Assembly: GCA_045616445.1 (NCBI GenBank)
Contig: JAZLGR010000003.1
Coordinates: 198,286 to 262,285 of the forward strand
Reading direction: 5' to 3'
From: Fimousia sp045616445
Lineage (GTDB): Bacteria > Bacillota > Clostridia > Lachnospirales > Lachnospiraceae
DNA length: 64,000 nt
Under the pieces are notes generated by a model. The model was not told the origin of the DNA, made no database searches, and worked only from the letters and a program-made list of their open reading frames with translations. The translations under genes and the position numbers were made by a program. This document shows positions 1 to 9,381 of this stretch, in pieces (the first letter of the stretch is position 1; the number at the start of each line of letters is the position of its first letter).

Positions 1-1023
1 ATCATGGAGTCCATCTATGGTATCTACGGGGTGACCGGATATGACGACAGAAGCTCTGCCGGCAGCCAGTTAGGACAGGCACTCCAGGAGCTTTGCTCTG
101 TGGAACGGTTTGATGAGGACCTTGCGCCTCTTTGTGAACAGCTTGAGACCGTGGATGCTGTGCTCAATGATTTTAACAGAGATTTATCAGCCTATATGTC
201 TTCCATGGAATTTGATGAAGAAGAATTCAATGAAGTGGACCAGAGACTGGATCAGATCAACGGCCTGAAGAACAAATATGGCCAGACCATTCCGGCGATT
301 TTTGAGTATCTCGAAGAATTAGAGGGCAAAAAAGAGCATATCCTTCATTTTGAAGAGAATAAAAAAGCATTGCAGAAGCAACTTGTGGATTGTGAGAAGA
401 AACTGGCAGCCAAGTGTGGAACACTGAGTAAGATTAGAAGACAGTATGCAGACGTATTGTGTAGCCAGATGGTGGAAGCACTGAAGGATCTGAATTTCTT
501 AGACGTTACATTTGCCATGGATTTTCAGAAGACAAAGCATTATACGGCCAATGGTACCGACGAAGCCATGTTCCTCATATCCACCAACCCGGGACTGCCT
601 GCAAGACCCCTTCACGAAGTGGCCTCCGGCGGAGAATTATCCCGAATCATGCTGGCAATCAAATCCGTGCTGGCAGACGTGGATCAGGTCAATACCCTGA
701 TTTTCGATGAAATTGACAGTGGAATCAGCGGTCGTACCGCCCAGAAGGTATCCGAGAAGATGTGTGTCATCGCCGGGAACCATCAGGTGATTGCCATTAC
801 CCATTTGCCACAGATTGCGGCCATGGCAGATAATCATTATCTGATTGAAAAGCGGGTGGAAGGAAGCATCACAAGAACCATGATCGATGAGTTAGATGAG
901 GAAGCATCTGTAAAAGAGCTTTCCCGTATGCTTGGCGGCGTAGAAGTGACACAGGCAGTGGAACATTCTGCAAAAGAGATGAAAGAACTTGCCTTTGCGG
1001 CAAAACAATATACAAATCAATAA
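1..1023 (+). CDS. recN: DNA repair protein RecN, C-terminal part (5' end outside window)
   Basis: RecN is an SMC-like ATPase that acts at double-strand breaks in the cytoplasm. The reading frame is open from base 1, so the gene begins upstream and only about 340 C-terminal residues are seen. Visible are coiled-coil-like charged segments in the first half, the ABC signature ASGGELSRIMLAIK, the Walker B stretch TLIFDEIDSGISG and the downstream H-loop region ITHLPQIAAMAD. This combination is diagnostic for RecN rather than SMC or RecF. The TAA stop lies 66 bp before the patatin-like gene, in the same direction. The internal ATG at position 4 is not the real start. Confidence 0.95.
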   Translation: MMESIYGIYGVTGYDDRSSAGSQLGQALQELCSVERFDEDLAPLCEQLETVDAVLNDFNRDLSAYMSSMEFDEEEFNEVDQRLDQINGLKNKYGQTIPAIFEYLEELEGKKEHILHFEENKKALQKQLVDCEKKLAAKCGTLSKIRRQYADVLCSQMVEALKDLNFLDVTFAMDFQKTKHYTANGTDEAMFLISTNPGLPARPLHEVASGGELSRIMLAIKSVLADVDQVNTLIFDEIDSGISGRTAQKVSEKMCVIAGNHQVIAITHLPQIAAMADNHYLIEKRVEGSITRTMIDELDEEASVKELSRMLGGVEVTQAVEHSAKEMKELAFAAKQYTNQ

Positions 1024-1088
1024 TTGGAAAAGTGTGAAGAAAGAAAAAATCATTGAAAGAAAATAATAAGTATGGAGATGATAATAAG

Positions 1089-1937
1089 ATGAAAACAGGA
1101 TTAGTATTAGAAGGCGGTGCCATGCGAGGCATCTATACCGCAGGCGTACTGGATGTTTTTATGAAGGAAGGAATTACCTTCGATGGAGTAATTGGTGTAT
1201 CCGCTGGAGCAATCCACGGAGCAAGTTATGTGGCAAAGCAGCCAGGGAGAAATATTCGATATTATAAGAAGTATTCCAAAGACTGGAGATTTATGAGTTT
1301 TAAGAGCATGCTCTTAACCGGAGATCTGGTCAATGAGAAGTTCTCCTATCATGAACTCCCGGATGTTTTAGATCCATTTGACTATGATACATTGGATAAT
1401 TCAAAGACGGAATTCTACTGTACCGTAACCAATTTAGAGACAGGAGAGCCGGAATATCTTCGTATGACCGACTCCAGAAAAGAAATTGATATTTTACGTG
1501 CATCTGCATCCATGCCATTTTGTACCAAACCGGTACATTTTGATGGGAAAGTGTTATTAGACGGGGGCTGTACAGACAGCATTCCGGTGGGTGCATTTGC
1601 CAAGATGGGATTCAACCGTCCCGTTGTCGTATTGACACAGGACCGCGAATACGAAAAAGGGCCAATGAACAAGATGGTCAACAAGCTTTTCTATCGTAAG
1701 TACCCGAACTTTAGAAAAGCATTAAAAAGACGCCATATCAGATACAACAAGAACAGAGAGATGATTCGTAAGTGGGAAGAAGAAGGCAAGATTTTCTGCA
1801 TTTATCCTAGTCAGCCACTAGATATTGGCAGAATGGAAAAAGACCCGGATGAGCTTCAGAGAATCTATGAAATTGGCGTGAATGATGCAAAAGCACAGCT
1901 TGTAGAGCTGAAGAAATTCCTGAAGATGGAGGATTAG
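1089..1937 (+). CDS. Patatin-like phospholipase family protein
   Basis: A 282-residue predicted lipid acyl hydrolase. The N-terminus carries the glycine-rich oxyanion motif GGAMRGIYTAGVLD, followed by the nucleophile elbow GVSAGA (GxSxG, Ser nucleophile). The catalytic Asp is expected in LLDGGCTDSIPV. These are the hallmarks of the bacterial patatin/RssA-YjjU type proteins, which pair a Ser with an Asp. I chose ATG 1089 over an in-frame ATG at 1053 because the protein alignment begins at MKTGLVLEGG and a GGAG lies 10-15 bases upstream. The gene sits 3 bp ahead of lon, so the two are probably co-transcribed. The substrate is unknown. Confidence 0.88.
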   Translation: MKTGLVLEGGAMRGIYTAGVLDVFMKEGITFDGVIGVSAGAIHGASYVAKQPGRNIRYYKKYSKDWRFMSFKSMLLTGDLVNEKFSYHELPDVLDPFDYDTLDNSKTEFYCTVTNLETGEPEYLRMTDSRKEIDILRASASMPFCTKPVHFDGKVLLDGGCTDSIPVGAFAKMGFNRPVVVLTQDREYEKGPMNKMVNKLFYRKYPNFRKALKRRHIRYNKNREMIRKWEEEGKIFCIYPSQPLDIGRMEKDPDELQRIYEIGVNDAKAQLVELKKFLKMED

Positions 1938-1940
1938 ACC

Positions 1941-4214
1941 ATGATTTCAATTCCAATCTATGATCTGATGATCCTTCCTGGAGTAACCTTCTACTTCAAG
2001 GCGGACATGTTCGATCCAGAGGATGCTCAAAATTTAAAGGTGGGTGAGACGCTGTTATTCCTTATGTTAAAGCAGTCCAGATCCAGAGAGAATATCACAT
2101 TGGATGATTTCTATGAATATGGTGTGGTTGGTACTGTGGAGCACTTTGGCGATGACGGCAATATCCGTATTCGCGCCAACCAGCGTGTGGAAGTGACAGA
2201 CGTTGATTTTGACGACGATGGCAATTTAGTTACCGAAGCAAGCAGTGCACCTGAATTTAATGATGTGGATGATGCAAGCCTGACCATTCGATTTGAGAAG
2301 ATCAAATCCAAGATGCTCAACTTTATCAAGCAGTTCCAGTGGGGCATCTGGGCAAGAAGCTTCGTCCTTCACTGGAAATCCATGAATGAGATGGTGTGCG
2401 GCCTTGCAGGCTATCTTTCCTTAAGTTGGGAAGAAAAGTATGCAATCCTGGCATCCCCAACCAAATCCGAACGCTGCCAGCGCATTGAGGATGCGGTGTA
2501 TGAATTTATCGAAATTACCAAGATTTCTCAGGAAGCGGAGACTGCCCAGAAGGAAACCAATGAGCATGCTTACCGTGAAGCAGCATTGAAGAAGCAGATT
2601 GATTTCCTTCAGAATCAGCTCGATGAGATGCATCCAGAAAATGTATCCGATGTGCGCAAGTTTGAGAAAAAACTTGCTGAGCTTCCACTCAATGACGAAG
2701 CCAGAAGGGAAACAGAAAAAGTCTTAAATCGTATGAAGCAGGAAGGCAAGGACAGCCATGAATATGGCCTCCTCTACGATTATCTTGACTTTATTACCTC
2801 TCTCTGCTGGGAAAAACCAGAGGTCATGGAAGACATTGATCTGAATAAAGCAGAGAATATCTTAGAGGAAGACCATTATGGTCTGAAGAAAGTAAAAGAG
2901 CGTATCATTGAACAGCTTGCTGTTATGGCGCTTAACAAAGAACAGGCAGGATCCATCCTTCTCTTTGCCGGCCCTCCAGGAACCGGTAAGACCAGCATCG
3001 GACAGAGTATCGCCAAGGCCCTTGGAAGAGAGTATGTGCGTATCAGTTTGGGCGGTGTGAAGGATGAAGCAGAGATCCGTGGACATAGAAGAACCTATGT
3101 GGGAGCCATGCCGGGAAGAATTATGGAAGGCATGAAGCGTGCCGGAACAAGCAATCCAGTCATCGTTTTAGATGAAATCGACAAGCTTTCCCACCACTAT
3201 TCTGGAGATCCAGCCAGTGCATTATTAGAGGTCCTTGATCCGGAACAGAATTTCTCCTTCACGGATCACTATATGAATGTCCCTTACGATTTGTCCAATG
3301 TACTCTTCATCTGTACGGCCAACTCTTTAGAGACCATTCCGGAACCCCTCTTTAACCGTATGGAACTGATTCAGTTCTCCGGTTATACAGAAGTGGAGAA
3401 ATTCCAGATTGCCAGAAAGCATCTCCTGCCAAAGGCAATGGAAAAGATGGGAATCAAATCCCGCAACTTAAAATTAACTGACGATGCATTAAAGCATATT
3501 ATTTCAGAATATACTGTGGAAGCAGGCGTGCGTGGCCTGAAAAAACAGATGGATAACCTTTGTCGTTATGTGGCAGTGATGCTTGTTAAGGGCAAACAAA
3601 AGAGCATCACCATCAGTGAGAAACGATTAAAGGAGATCCTTGGCAAGAAGCCGATCAAGCATGATCATATATTAGAAGACCCTCAGCCAGGGGTTGTAAC
3701 CGGTCTTGCATGGACCCAGGCAGGTGGAGAAATCTTATTTATTGAGACATCTCTCACAAAAGGCAATGGAAAAATGCAGATTACCGGCCAGTTAGGCGAT
3801 GTTATGAAGGAATCTGCACGCATTGCACTGACCATTGTGAAGCGTCTGTATCCGGAAGAAGCCAAAGTCTTCGATGATCATGACCTTCATATCCACGTTC
3901 CTGCAGGTGCTACACCAAAGGATGGCCCTTCCGCAGGTATTACCTTAGTCACTGCATTAAGCTCGCTCATCACAGGCAAGACACCGTCTCCGGAATTTGC
4001 CATGACAGGGGAAGTATCCCTTCGTGGAACTGTGATGCCGATTGGCGGCCTTCCTGAGAAACTGATGGCAGCCGGACGGGCAGGTATTAAGACCGTCTTC
4101 ATTCCAAAGGACAATGTGGAGGACTTAGAAGATGTGTCAGAAGAAGTAAAGGCACAGCTTAAGATTATTCCAGTGAAGAAAGTAGAAGATGTGCTTGGCG
4201 TAATGCTGAAGTAG
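1941..4214 (+). CDS. lon: ATP-dependent protease Lon (S16 family)
   Basis: A 757-residue Lon protease for quality control and regulatory proteolysis in the cytoplasm. It has an N-terminal LON substrate-binding domain starting at ISIPIYDLMILPG, a helical linker, and an AAA+ module with Walker A FAGPPGTGKTSIGQS and Walker B PVIVLDEIDKL. The C-terminal S16 domain has the catalytic dyad Ser664 (in DGPSAG) and Lys707 (in GGLPEKLMAAGRAG). The 43-residue spacing matches that of E. coli Lon. Length is slightly under the usual 770-800. GGAGG precedes the ATG and overlaps the end of the patatin-like gene. A terminator follows at 4237. Confidence 0.95.
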   Translation: MISIPIYDLMILPGVTFYFKADMFDPEDAQNLKVGETLLFLMLKQSRSRENITLDDFYEYGVVGTVEHFGDDGNIRIRANQRVEVTDVDFDDDGNLVTEASSAPEFNDVDDASLTIRFEKIKSKMLNFIKQFQWGIWARSFVLHWKSMNEMVCGLAGYLSLSWEEKYAILASPTKSERCQRIEDAVYEFIEITKISQEAETAQKETNEHAYREAALKKQIDFLQNQLDEMHPENVSDVRKFEKKLAELPLNDEARRETEKVLNRMKQEGKDSHEYGLLYDYLDFITSLCWEKPEVMEDIDLNKAENILEEDHYGLKKVKERIIEQLAVMALNKEQAGSILLFAGPPGTGKTSIGQSIAKALGREYVRISLGGVKDEAEIRGHRRTYVGAMPGRIMEGMKRAGTSNPVIVLDEIDKLSHHYSGDPASALLEVLDPEQNFSFTDHYMNVPYDLSNVLFICTANSLETIPEPLFNRMELIQFSGYTEVEKFQIARKHLLPKAMEKMGIKSRNLKLTDDALKHIISEYTVEAGVRGLKKQMDNLCRYVAVMLVKGKQKSITISEKRLKEILGKKPIKHDHILEDPQPGVVTGLAWTQAGGEILFIETSLTKGNGKMQITGQLGDVMKESARIALTIVKRLYPEEAKVFDDHDLHIHVPAGATPKDGPSAGITLVTALSSLITGKTPSPEFAMTGEVSLRGTVMPIGGLPEKLMAAGRAGIKTVFIPKDNVEDLEDVSEEVKAQLKIIPVKKVEDVLGVMLK

Positions 4215-4236
4215 ATACATTGAGGAATGATAATCA

Positions 4237-4269
4237 GGGCTGACTGCATCTTTGTGGTCGGCCCTTTTG
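4237..4269 (+). terminator. Rho-independent terminator after lon
   Basis: GGGCTGAC and GTCGGCCC form an 8 bp stem with one G-T pair and a loop of about 12 nt, followed by TTTTGT. It separates lon from the lipoprotein gene that starts at 4287. Confidence 0.7.
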
Positions 4270-4286
4270 TAAAAGAAGGTGAGAGT

Positions 4287-5810
4287 ATGAGAAAAGCATT
4301 TTCCTGGCTGCTGGTCCTGACCCTTTGCACAACCATGGGGCTGACCGGATGCACCAAAGAAAATCAGACAAACCAGACAACAACCGAAGCGACGGAAACA
4401 ACAACAGAAGAGAAAGAAGTGAAGGCTGATCCGGATCACATGACTGGAGAGCAGCTAAAGGTTCTTTCTGACAATTACAGTCTGTATCTTCATGGAAGTG
4501 AGGCAGTATCCCTGAATGGTCTTGGCGATGTGATAAATGCTTCCGACATCCGCTACGATGCAGTCAAAGACGTACTGACTGAGAAAGTGGCTTACTACGT
4601 TGCTTCTTATTATAAATTTGTGGAAAAAGATAATTATTACGATAAAGTCATCTACAGCCGTCTCTATAACACCGACGGAGAGATCCTGATTGACTGGAAG
4701 AATACAGTCTACGGTCAGGCAATTGGCAGCTGGATCGTCAGCAGGGACTATTTTGACATCAACATGGATCCGGGCGAGATGGATCTTAGCGGATCACTTG
4801 TCAATGTCAATACAGGAGAAGTTAAAGAAGATATCTGGGATGTGGAAAAGATTGATTCCTCCCACGCAGCAGTCAGTGGATTTAATATCGGTTTGCGCGG
4901 TATCTTGGATGACGAGGGAAAACCGGTAGCAGGATTCCCATTAAAGCTTGAGAAAGGGTCAGATCCGGAAGTGGTTGGTTCCTATATTTTAACTTCTAAA
5001 GAGAACTCGTCCGGAACGGATGTGTGGGTATATGACAGCAGCTTAACCTTCCTTGGTAAGATGAAGAACTGCCCGGATGCTTACTTTAGCAACGAAAATA
5101 TGGTGGGTGAGTTTATCTTCAATGAAGGTAAAGTCTATAATCCGTCCCTTGCAAAGAATGGCAAGATCAAACCAGTGATGGAATGTATCGAAGTGGCCTA
5201 CTATGATGAAGAGGTATCTGTCATTGTCGTTGGCGACGAGACAGAAACAGGCTATTGTTTATACGATAATAAAGAGCGTATTGCCATCAGTGAAACCTAC
5301 GAGAAGATGACATTTGCCAACTGTGACGGGGAAGACAATACAAAAGAAAAAGCAGCCTACTTTATTGGTGTGAACGGCGATGAAATCCATAAATTAGACC
5401 GTACCGGTGAAGTGGATGCCAAAGTGCCTCGCGAGAAAGTCAATTATATGTACAATTATGGAACGGGCATTGTGTGCGTTAATGATGACTGGACCGATGC
5501 AGCCCTTTATGATCAGGATTTGAACGTGATCATTCCTTACGGTACCTATCATGATATCGAAATGGTTAATATTGATCCGGAGGATGCGTCCAAAAACCTC
5601 TGGTCAGGAAGCTATTATATGGGAGAAGACTCCCCAAGAGCAGACCTTGTAAAGGGTGATGGTGGTGTTCTTGTCAAAGCAGCAACCAGCATCAACCGTG
5701 CGTTACACGGCAGATTTGCCATGTGGCGTGGACAGACCATAGGTTTGATGGATACCAAAGGAAACTGGATCAAAACCATGAAAAAATATGATCTCGATCA
5801 CATGGATTAA
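4287..5810 (+). CDS. Lipoprotein, WG-repeat-like, unknown function
   Basis: A 507-residue predicted surface lipoprotein. The N-terminus is a typical signal (MRKAFSWLLVLTLC) ending in the lipobox LTGC, so the Cys is expected to be lipidated and the protein anchored outside the membrane. A Thr/Glu-rich linker (TTTEATETTTEEKE) follows. The rest is beta-rich with many aromatic-Gly and Asp-Gly turns, and the C-terminus has a WG-like unit (IGLMDTKGNWIKTM), suggesting a repeat-based propeller-like fold. ATG 4287 is preferred over 4227 because of the GGTGAG at -10 and the signal peptide. The next gene, 21 bp downstream, also encodes a lipoprotein with the same kind of linker. Confidence 0.75.
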   Translation: MRKAFSWLLVLTLCTTMGLTGCTKENQTNQTTTEATETTTEEKEVKADPDHMTGEQLKVLSDNYSLYLHGSEAVSLNGLGDVINASDIRYDAVKDVLTEKVAYYVASYYKFVEKDNYYDKVIYSRLYNTDGEILIDWKNTVYGQAIGSWIVSRDYFDINMDPGEMDLSGSLVNVNTGEVKEDIWDVEKIDSSHAAVSGFNIGLRGILDDEGKPVAGFPLKLEKGSDPEVVGSYILTSKENSSGTDVWVYDSSLTFLGKMKNCPDAYFSNENMVGEFIFNEGKVYNPSLAKNGKIKPVMECIEVAYYDEEVSVIVVGDETETGYCLYDNKERIAISETYEKMTFANCDGEDNTKEKAAYFIGVNGDEIHKLDRTGEVDAKVPREKVNYMYNYGTGIVCVNDDWTDAALYDQDLNVIIPYGTYHDIEMVNIDPEDASKNLWSGSYYMGEDSPRADLVKGDGGVLVKAATSINRALHGRFAMWRGQTIGLMDTKGNWIKTMKKYDLDHMD

Positions 5811-5831
5811 TCCTGTTGGAAGGAGGAAAAG

Positions 5832-6803
5832 ATGAGAAAATGGAGAATAATCATGCTGCTTACCTTAGTGGCAGCAATGGTGCTGACAGGATGCACCAAA
5901 AAAACAGATGATCCTGCAACAACAGAAAGCAAAACAGAGGCTACAACAGAGAGCACCACAGAGGCAAAGGAAAAAAAGGTCCATGTCACAATTGATGGAT
6001 ATAGTGCAGAGAATCCTCCACACTTAGATGGATCCCTTGCCAATGAACCTCTCCTCCTGCGCCTGATGGCAGAACTGACTGGAACTGACGAAGAGATGGC
6101 AGAAACCTATCTTTCAGAAAGTTTTGTCAATGGCGGTACTTCCACAAGCTGGGACAGACTCTTAAATAAAGAGATGGATCTGATCGTCTCCTACGAAGCA
6201 CCTGACGAAGTGAAGGAAGATCTGGGGGATGCACTGAAAAAGTTAGAAATCACTCCTCTCGGACGTGACGGACTGGTGTTTATCGTCAATGTGGACAATC
6301 CGGTTGAAAGCCTGACTGTGGATCAGATTCGAGACATCTACACAGGTAAGATTACCAACTGGAAGGAAGTGGGCGGCAATGACGAAGCAATCGCTCCATT
6401 CCAGCGCAATTCTACCTCTGGAAGCCAGACTCTCCTTAATAACTTAGTTATGAACGGTGAGAAAACAATGGAACCTGGCAAGGAATTCCTCATTGGAACC
6501 ATGGGAGAGCTGATCGAGCGCGTGGCTGCATTTGACGGGAAGGGCAATGCCATCGGATTTTCTGTATATTATTATGCGGACAAGATGAAGGGCGATCCAA
6601 ACCTGAAGATGATCAAGGTCAACGACGTTGCCCCATCCAATGAATCCATTGGAGATGGTGCTTATCCACTGGTGAACGATTTCTATGTGGCAATCCGCGG
6701 CAAAGAAAAGAAGGACAGCCCTGCAAGAACACTCCGCGACTGGCTCTTAAGTGAAGAGGGCAAGGCATTGATGGTGGAAGAAGGCTATGTTCCGGTTCCG
6801 TAA
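5832..6803 (+). CDS. PstS-like phosphate-type substrate-binding lipoprotein
   Basis: A 323-residue extracellular solute-binding lipoprotein. The signal peptide ends in LTGC and is followed by a Thr/Glu-rich linker. The mature part shows PBP-like/PstS features: FIVNVDNPVESLTVDQIRDIY, GKITNWKEVGGND, and the phosphate-loop-like RNSTSGSQ. No pstCAB genes follow, so a solitary sensor or scavenger role is possible, and the ligand may not be phosphate. AGGAGG lies 6 bp before the ATG. It is probably co-transcribed with the preceding lipoprotein gene, since the gap is only 21 bp. Confidence 0.8.
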   Translation: MRKWRIIMLLTLVAAMVLTGCTKKTDDPATTESKTEATTESTTEAKEKKVHVTIDGYSAENPPHLDGSLANEPLLLRLMAELTGTDEEMAETYLSESFVNGGTSTSWDRLLNKEMDLIVSYEAPDEVKEDLGDALKKLEITPLGRDGLVFIVNVDNPVESLTVDQIRDIYTGKITNWKEVGGNDEAIAPFQRNSTSGSQTLLNNLVMNGEKTMEPGKEFLIGTMGELIERVAAFDGKGNAIGFSVYYYADKMKGDPNLKMIKVNDVAPSNESIGDGAYPLVNDFYVAIRGKEKKDSPARTLRDWLLSEEGKALMVEEGYVPVP

Positions 6804-6841
6804 AGCAGAGATTTTTAACCAAATCATGACACAAAAGAACA

Positions 6842-6876
6842 GAAAATAAAAAAGGTGGCTTACTTAAGCCACCTAT
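6842..6876 (-). terminator. Terminator of the tRNA-Leu transcript
   Basis: Read on the minus strand, AGGTGGCTTAAGTAAGCCACCT forms a near-perfect hairpin directly downstream of the tRNA and is followed by TTTTTTATTTT. The strong U-tract exists only on the minus strand, so it serves the tRNA rather than the lipoprotein gene. Confidence 0.8.
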
Positions 6877-6881
6877 TCTAA

Positions 6882-6964
6882 TGCAGATGATGGGAGTCGA
6901 ACCCACACGAGTGTGACCTCACTAGAACCTGAATCTAGCGCGTCTGCCATTCCGCCACATCTGC
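6882..6964 (-). tRNA. tRNA-Leu (anticodon CAG)
   Basis: The reverse complement folds as an 83 nt class II tRNA. The acceptor stem GCAGATG pairs with CATCTGC followed by discriminator A, the anticodon stem-loop CTAGA-TTCAGGT-TCTAG gives CAG at positions 34-36, a long variable arm follows, and the T arm reads GTGGGTTCGACTCCCAT. The long variable arm and the anticodon both indicate leucine. CCA is not encoded. Confidence 0.95.
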
Positions 6965-7056
6965 ATGCTAGAATATAGTAGCACTAATTGATTCAAAAAG
7001 CAAGATACTTTTTTCAAAAGTAATTTTAAAAAGATTAAGTTGGAAGGATTTTGTGA

Positions 7057-7062
7057 TATAAT
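7057..7062 (+). promoter_or_regulatory. Predicted -10 box for the 3D-domain gene
   Basis: TATAAT at 7057-7062, with only a weak -35 (TTAAGT, 7035-7040, 16 bp spacer). It is the only strong sigma-A-like element between the divergent tRNA and the ATG at 7117. Confidence 0.5.
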
Positions 7063-7116
7063 AGAATCGTATCATAATAAAAAAGGAGAGTAGCACACGC
7101 TTTTGAATAGAACAAG

Positions 7117-8232
7117 ATGTTAGAACGATTAAAGAATAAAGCAGTTCTCCTGCTGTTGGTGATTTTGGTAACAGTGCTTGGATGGCTCTACATGAAACCA
7201 TATGAGCTTCGTGCAGAATATACGCCGAACAAAACCGGAACCATCTATGAAGGCGATGTTGTGTATGCAGAAGATTTTACGGTTTACACAGTGTCACGTC
7301 TGGGCAGGAAGGTTGCAGTAGAAGATTTTCGATTAAATTCCAATATTGTAAGCAGCAGTGGATTGATGGCAGTTACATCGAAGAAACCGAAGCTGGCAAC
7401 GATCGTTGACTTAAAGTCGGTTCCAGTGGTGTCAGCAAAGATTGTCTACAATGATAATTGCCGTAAGGATGAAGTTCAGAATTATGAGCCAGAGATCGTT
7501 GAGCAGGTTCGATTTGAAGATGGAACGGGCAAAAAGGTCAAAATAGAAGATGCAGATGTGGAATTCGTTGTGAATATGAAAAAAGAGCGGATCGACTTAG
7601 AAGTCAATGGTACATTCGATCACTATAATGATTCCTTCCCGATGACAACCATTGAATCCATTATTACGAAGACCAAGGCTTCTATTAGAAAACCACTGAA
7701 AAGCAAGAATCTTGAGCTGGTGGCATGCTTTAATGACGGAACCAAAGCAAAGCTTGACAACAAGCTGGTGAAGTCCGAGACCATCAAGGAACCAAAAATC
7801 GGAACCAACTTATTAAAATGTACCTACAACAACGAAGAGTATGTGGTGAAAGTCAAGGGCTATGAGCCGGATGAGACCGGCGTGAAGGTTGACTTTGGTA
7901 AATATGGAACCTTCCAGTTGCTTTCTACAAAGAAATATCTAGTTCCAGGCGCATCAAGGCTGAATTCCTGGATTGGTGTTCGATATTTTAATAATCACAG
8001 AGAAACCTATTATTCTCAGCGCAAACCTGGATTTGCAGGCGGAGCACTCAATATTCCTGGACGACATGTGGCAGAGGATGGTACAGTGCGTGATAAAGAT
8101 GGATTTATCTGCGTGGCATCCGATCTTCGATACTGTCCACGATATTCGGTTGTGCTGACAACTTTAGGACCAGGCAAGGTATATGACACAGGCTGTGCCT
8201 ATGGAACCATCGATTTGTATGTGGACTGGTAA
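7117..8232 (+). CDS. Membrane-anchored or secreted protein with C-terminal 3D-type domain
   Basis: A 371-residue protein with one N-terminal hydrophobic segment (AVLLLLVILVTVLGWLYM) acting as signal or anchor, then about 240 residues of beta-rich extracellular sequence. The C-terminal ~90 residues (from TYYSQRKPG through LNIPGRHV, ICVASD and KVYDTGCAYGTIDLYVDW) resemble the 3D domain of cell-wall transglycosylase-like proteins, which carries three conserved Asp: here in VASD, YDTG and IDLY. A role in peptidoglycan turnover is inferred. A stop codon at 7108 makes 7117 the first usable ATG, although the GGAGAG at 7084 is too far upstream to be its ribosome binding site, so the start is less certain than usual. 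Confidence 0.65.
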   Translation: MLERLKNKAVLLLLVILVTVLGWLYMKPYELRAEYTPNKTGTIYEGDVVYAEDFTVYTVSRLGRKVAVEDFRLNSNIVSSSGLMAVTSKKPKLATIVDLKSVPVVSAKIVYNDNCRKDEVQNYEPEIVEQVRFEDGTGKKVKIEDADVEFVVNMKKERIDLEVNGTFDHYNDSFPMTTIESIITKTKASIRKPLKSKNLELVACFNDGTKAKLDNKLVKSETIKEPKIGTNLLKCTYNNEEYVVKVKGYEPDETGVKVDFGKYGTFQLLSTKKYLVPGASRLNSWIGVRYFNNHRETYYSQRKPGFAGGALNIPGRHVAEDGTVRDKDGFICVASDLRYCPRYSVVLTTLGPGKVYDTGCAYGTIDLYVDW

Positions 8233-8256
8233 AGATAGCAGGAAAAGGTTGATCAA

Positions 8257-9228
8257 ATGAAAGTTGGTATTTTAGGAGCAGGCAATATTGCCATTTCCAT
8301 GGCAAAAGCATTACATGGAATCGGAAAAGATGTGACAGCATATGCTGTTGCGTCCAGAGAGCTTAAGAAGGCAGAAGCATTTGCCAAGGAGTACGGCATT
8401 GAGAAGGCCTATGGAAGCTATGAGGATCTGGTTTCGGACCCGGAAGTGGATCTGATCTATGTGGCGACGCCCCACTCCCATCACTTCGCACACGCGAAGC
8501 TGTGCATGGAGCATGGAAAGGCTGTCCTTGTGGAGAAAGCATTCACGGTGAATGCCTCCCAGGCAGAGGCACTTATCAAACTGTCAGAAGAAAAGCAGGT
8601 GTTCTTGGCAGAAGCCATGTGGACACGGTATCTTCCGGCCAGACATACCATCGAGGAGTTATTGGCAAATGGTATCATCGGTGATGTGGTTGAGCTTGAG
8701 GCAGAGTTTTCCATTCCACTAACCCACATTCCAAGGCTGGTAAAACCGGAGCTTGCGGGAGGCGCATTGCTTGATCTTGGCATCTATCCCCTGACCTTTG
8801 CAGTAATGTATTTTGGAACGGATATTGTGGGAAGAGTGTCAGAGTGTGTCAAGTATGAGACTGGCGTAGACGGTACAGATGAAGTGACCTACAATTATAG
8901 GGATGGCAGAAAAGCGCATATCAGAAGCTCCTTTATCTCGAATACAAAGAATGAAGGCAGCATCGTCGGCACAAAGGGAAGTATCTTTGTGGAAACCCTG
9001 AACAATTATACGAAGATTCAGGTTCATGATCTGGCAGGGAATTTGGTTCAGGATTACCCGGTCGAACCACAGATTAATGGGTACGAATATGAAGTGCTTG
9101 CCTGTAAGAAGGCTATGGAGGAAGGAAAGCTTGCATGTGAGGAGATGTCTCACAGTATGACACTTCATATGATGCAGATGATGGATGAGCTGAGGGCCGA
9201 CTGGGGCGTGAAGTATCCATTTGAATAG
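8257..9228 (+). CDS. Gfo/Idh/MocA family NAD(P)-dependent oxidoreductase
   Basis: A 323-residue cytoplasmic dehydrogenase. The N-terminal Rossmann fold starts with GILGAGNIAISMAKAL, and the family motif LIYVATPHSHH with downstream VLVEKAF (the EKP-type catalytic Lys region) follows. The C-terminal half has the alpha/beta substrate domain, including GGALLDLGIYPLTF with the conserved D/Y segment. The closest subfamily by these motifs is the trans-1,2-dihydrobenzene-1,2-diol dehydrogenase-like group, but the substrate cannot be read from sequence. It lies 24 bp downstream of the 3D-domain gene and may be co-transcribed with it. Confidence 0.85.
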   Translation: MKVGILGAGNIAISMAKALHGIGKDVTAYAVASRELKKAEAFAKEYGIEKAYGSYEDLVSDPEVDLIYVATPHSHHFAHAKLCMEHGKAVLVEKAFTVNASQAEALIKLSEEKQVFLAEAMWTRYLPARHTIEELLANGIIGDVVELEAEFSIPLTHIPRLVKPELAGGALLDLGIYPLTFAVMYFGTDIVGRVSECVKYETGVDGTDEVTYNYRDGRKAHIRSSFISNTKNEGSIVGTKGSIFVETLNNYTKIQVHDLAGNLVQDYPVEPQINGYEYEVLACKKAMEEGKLACEEMSHSMTLHMMQMMDELRADWGVKYPFE

Positions 9229-9318
9229 AGATTTTAGGTGTGCAGATGCAGGAAATTACAATCGAGCATATGACCGGAAAAGAGATTCAGGAAAAGTAAA
9301 TAGAGATAAGATGTTCAA

Positions 9319-9360
9319 CCCTCTGTAGCGGGAATAAATCGTTACAGAGGGATTTTTTGT
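9319..9360 (+). terminator. Rho-independent terminator after the oxidoreductase
   Basis: CCCTCTGTAGC and GTTACAGAGGG form the stem, followed by ATTTTTTGT. It separates the oxidoreductase from the copper operon. Confidence 0.85.
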
Positions 9361-9381
9361 CCCAAAGTGGAAAGTTTCTTC

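Noticed and set aside
9247..9300. 17-codon frame after the Gfo/Idh/MocA gene
   Set aside because: No ribosome binding site and no recognisable family; it ends just before the terminator and is probably non-coding.
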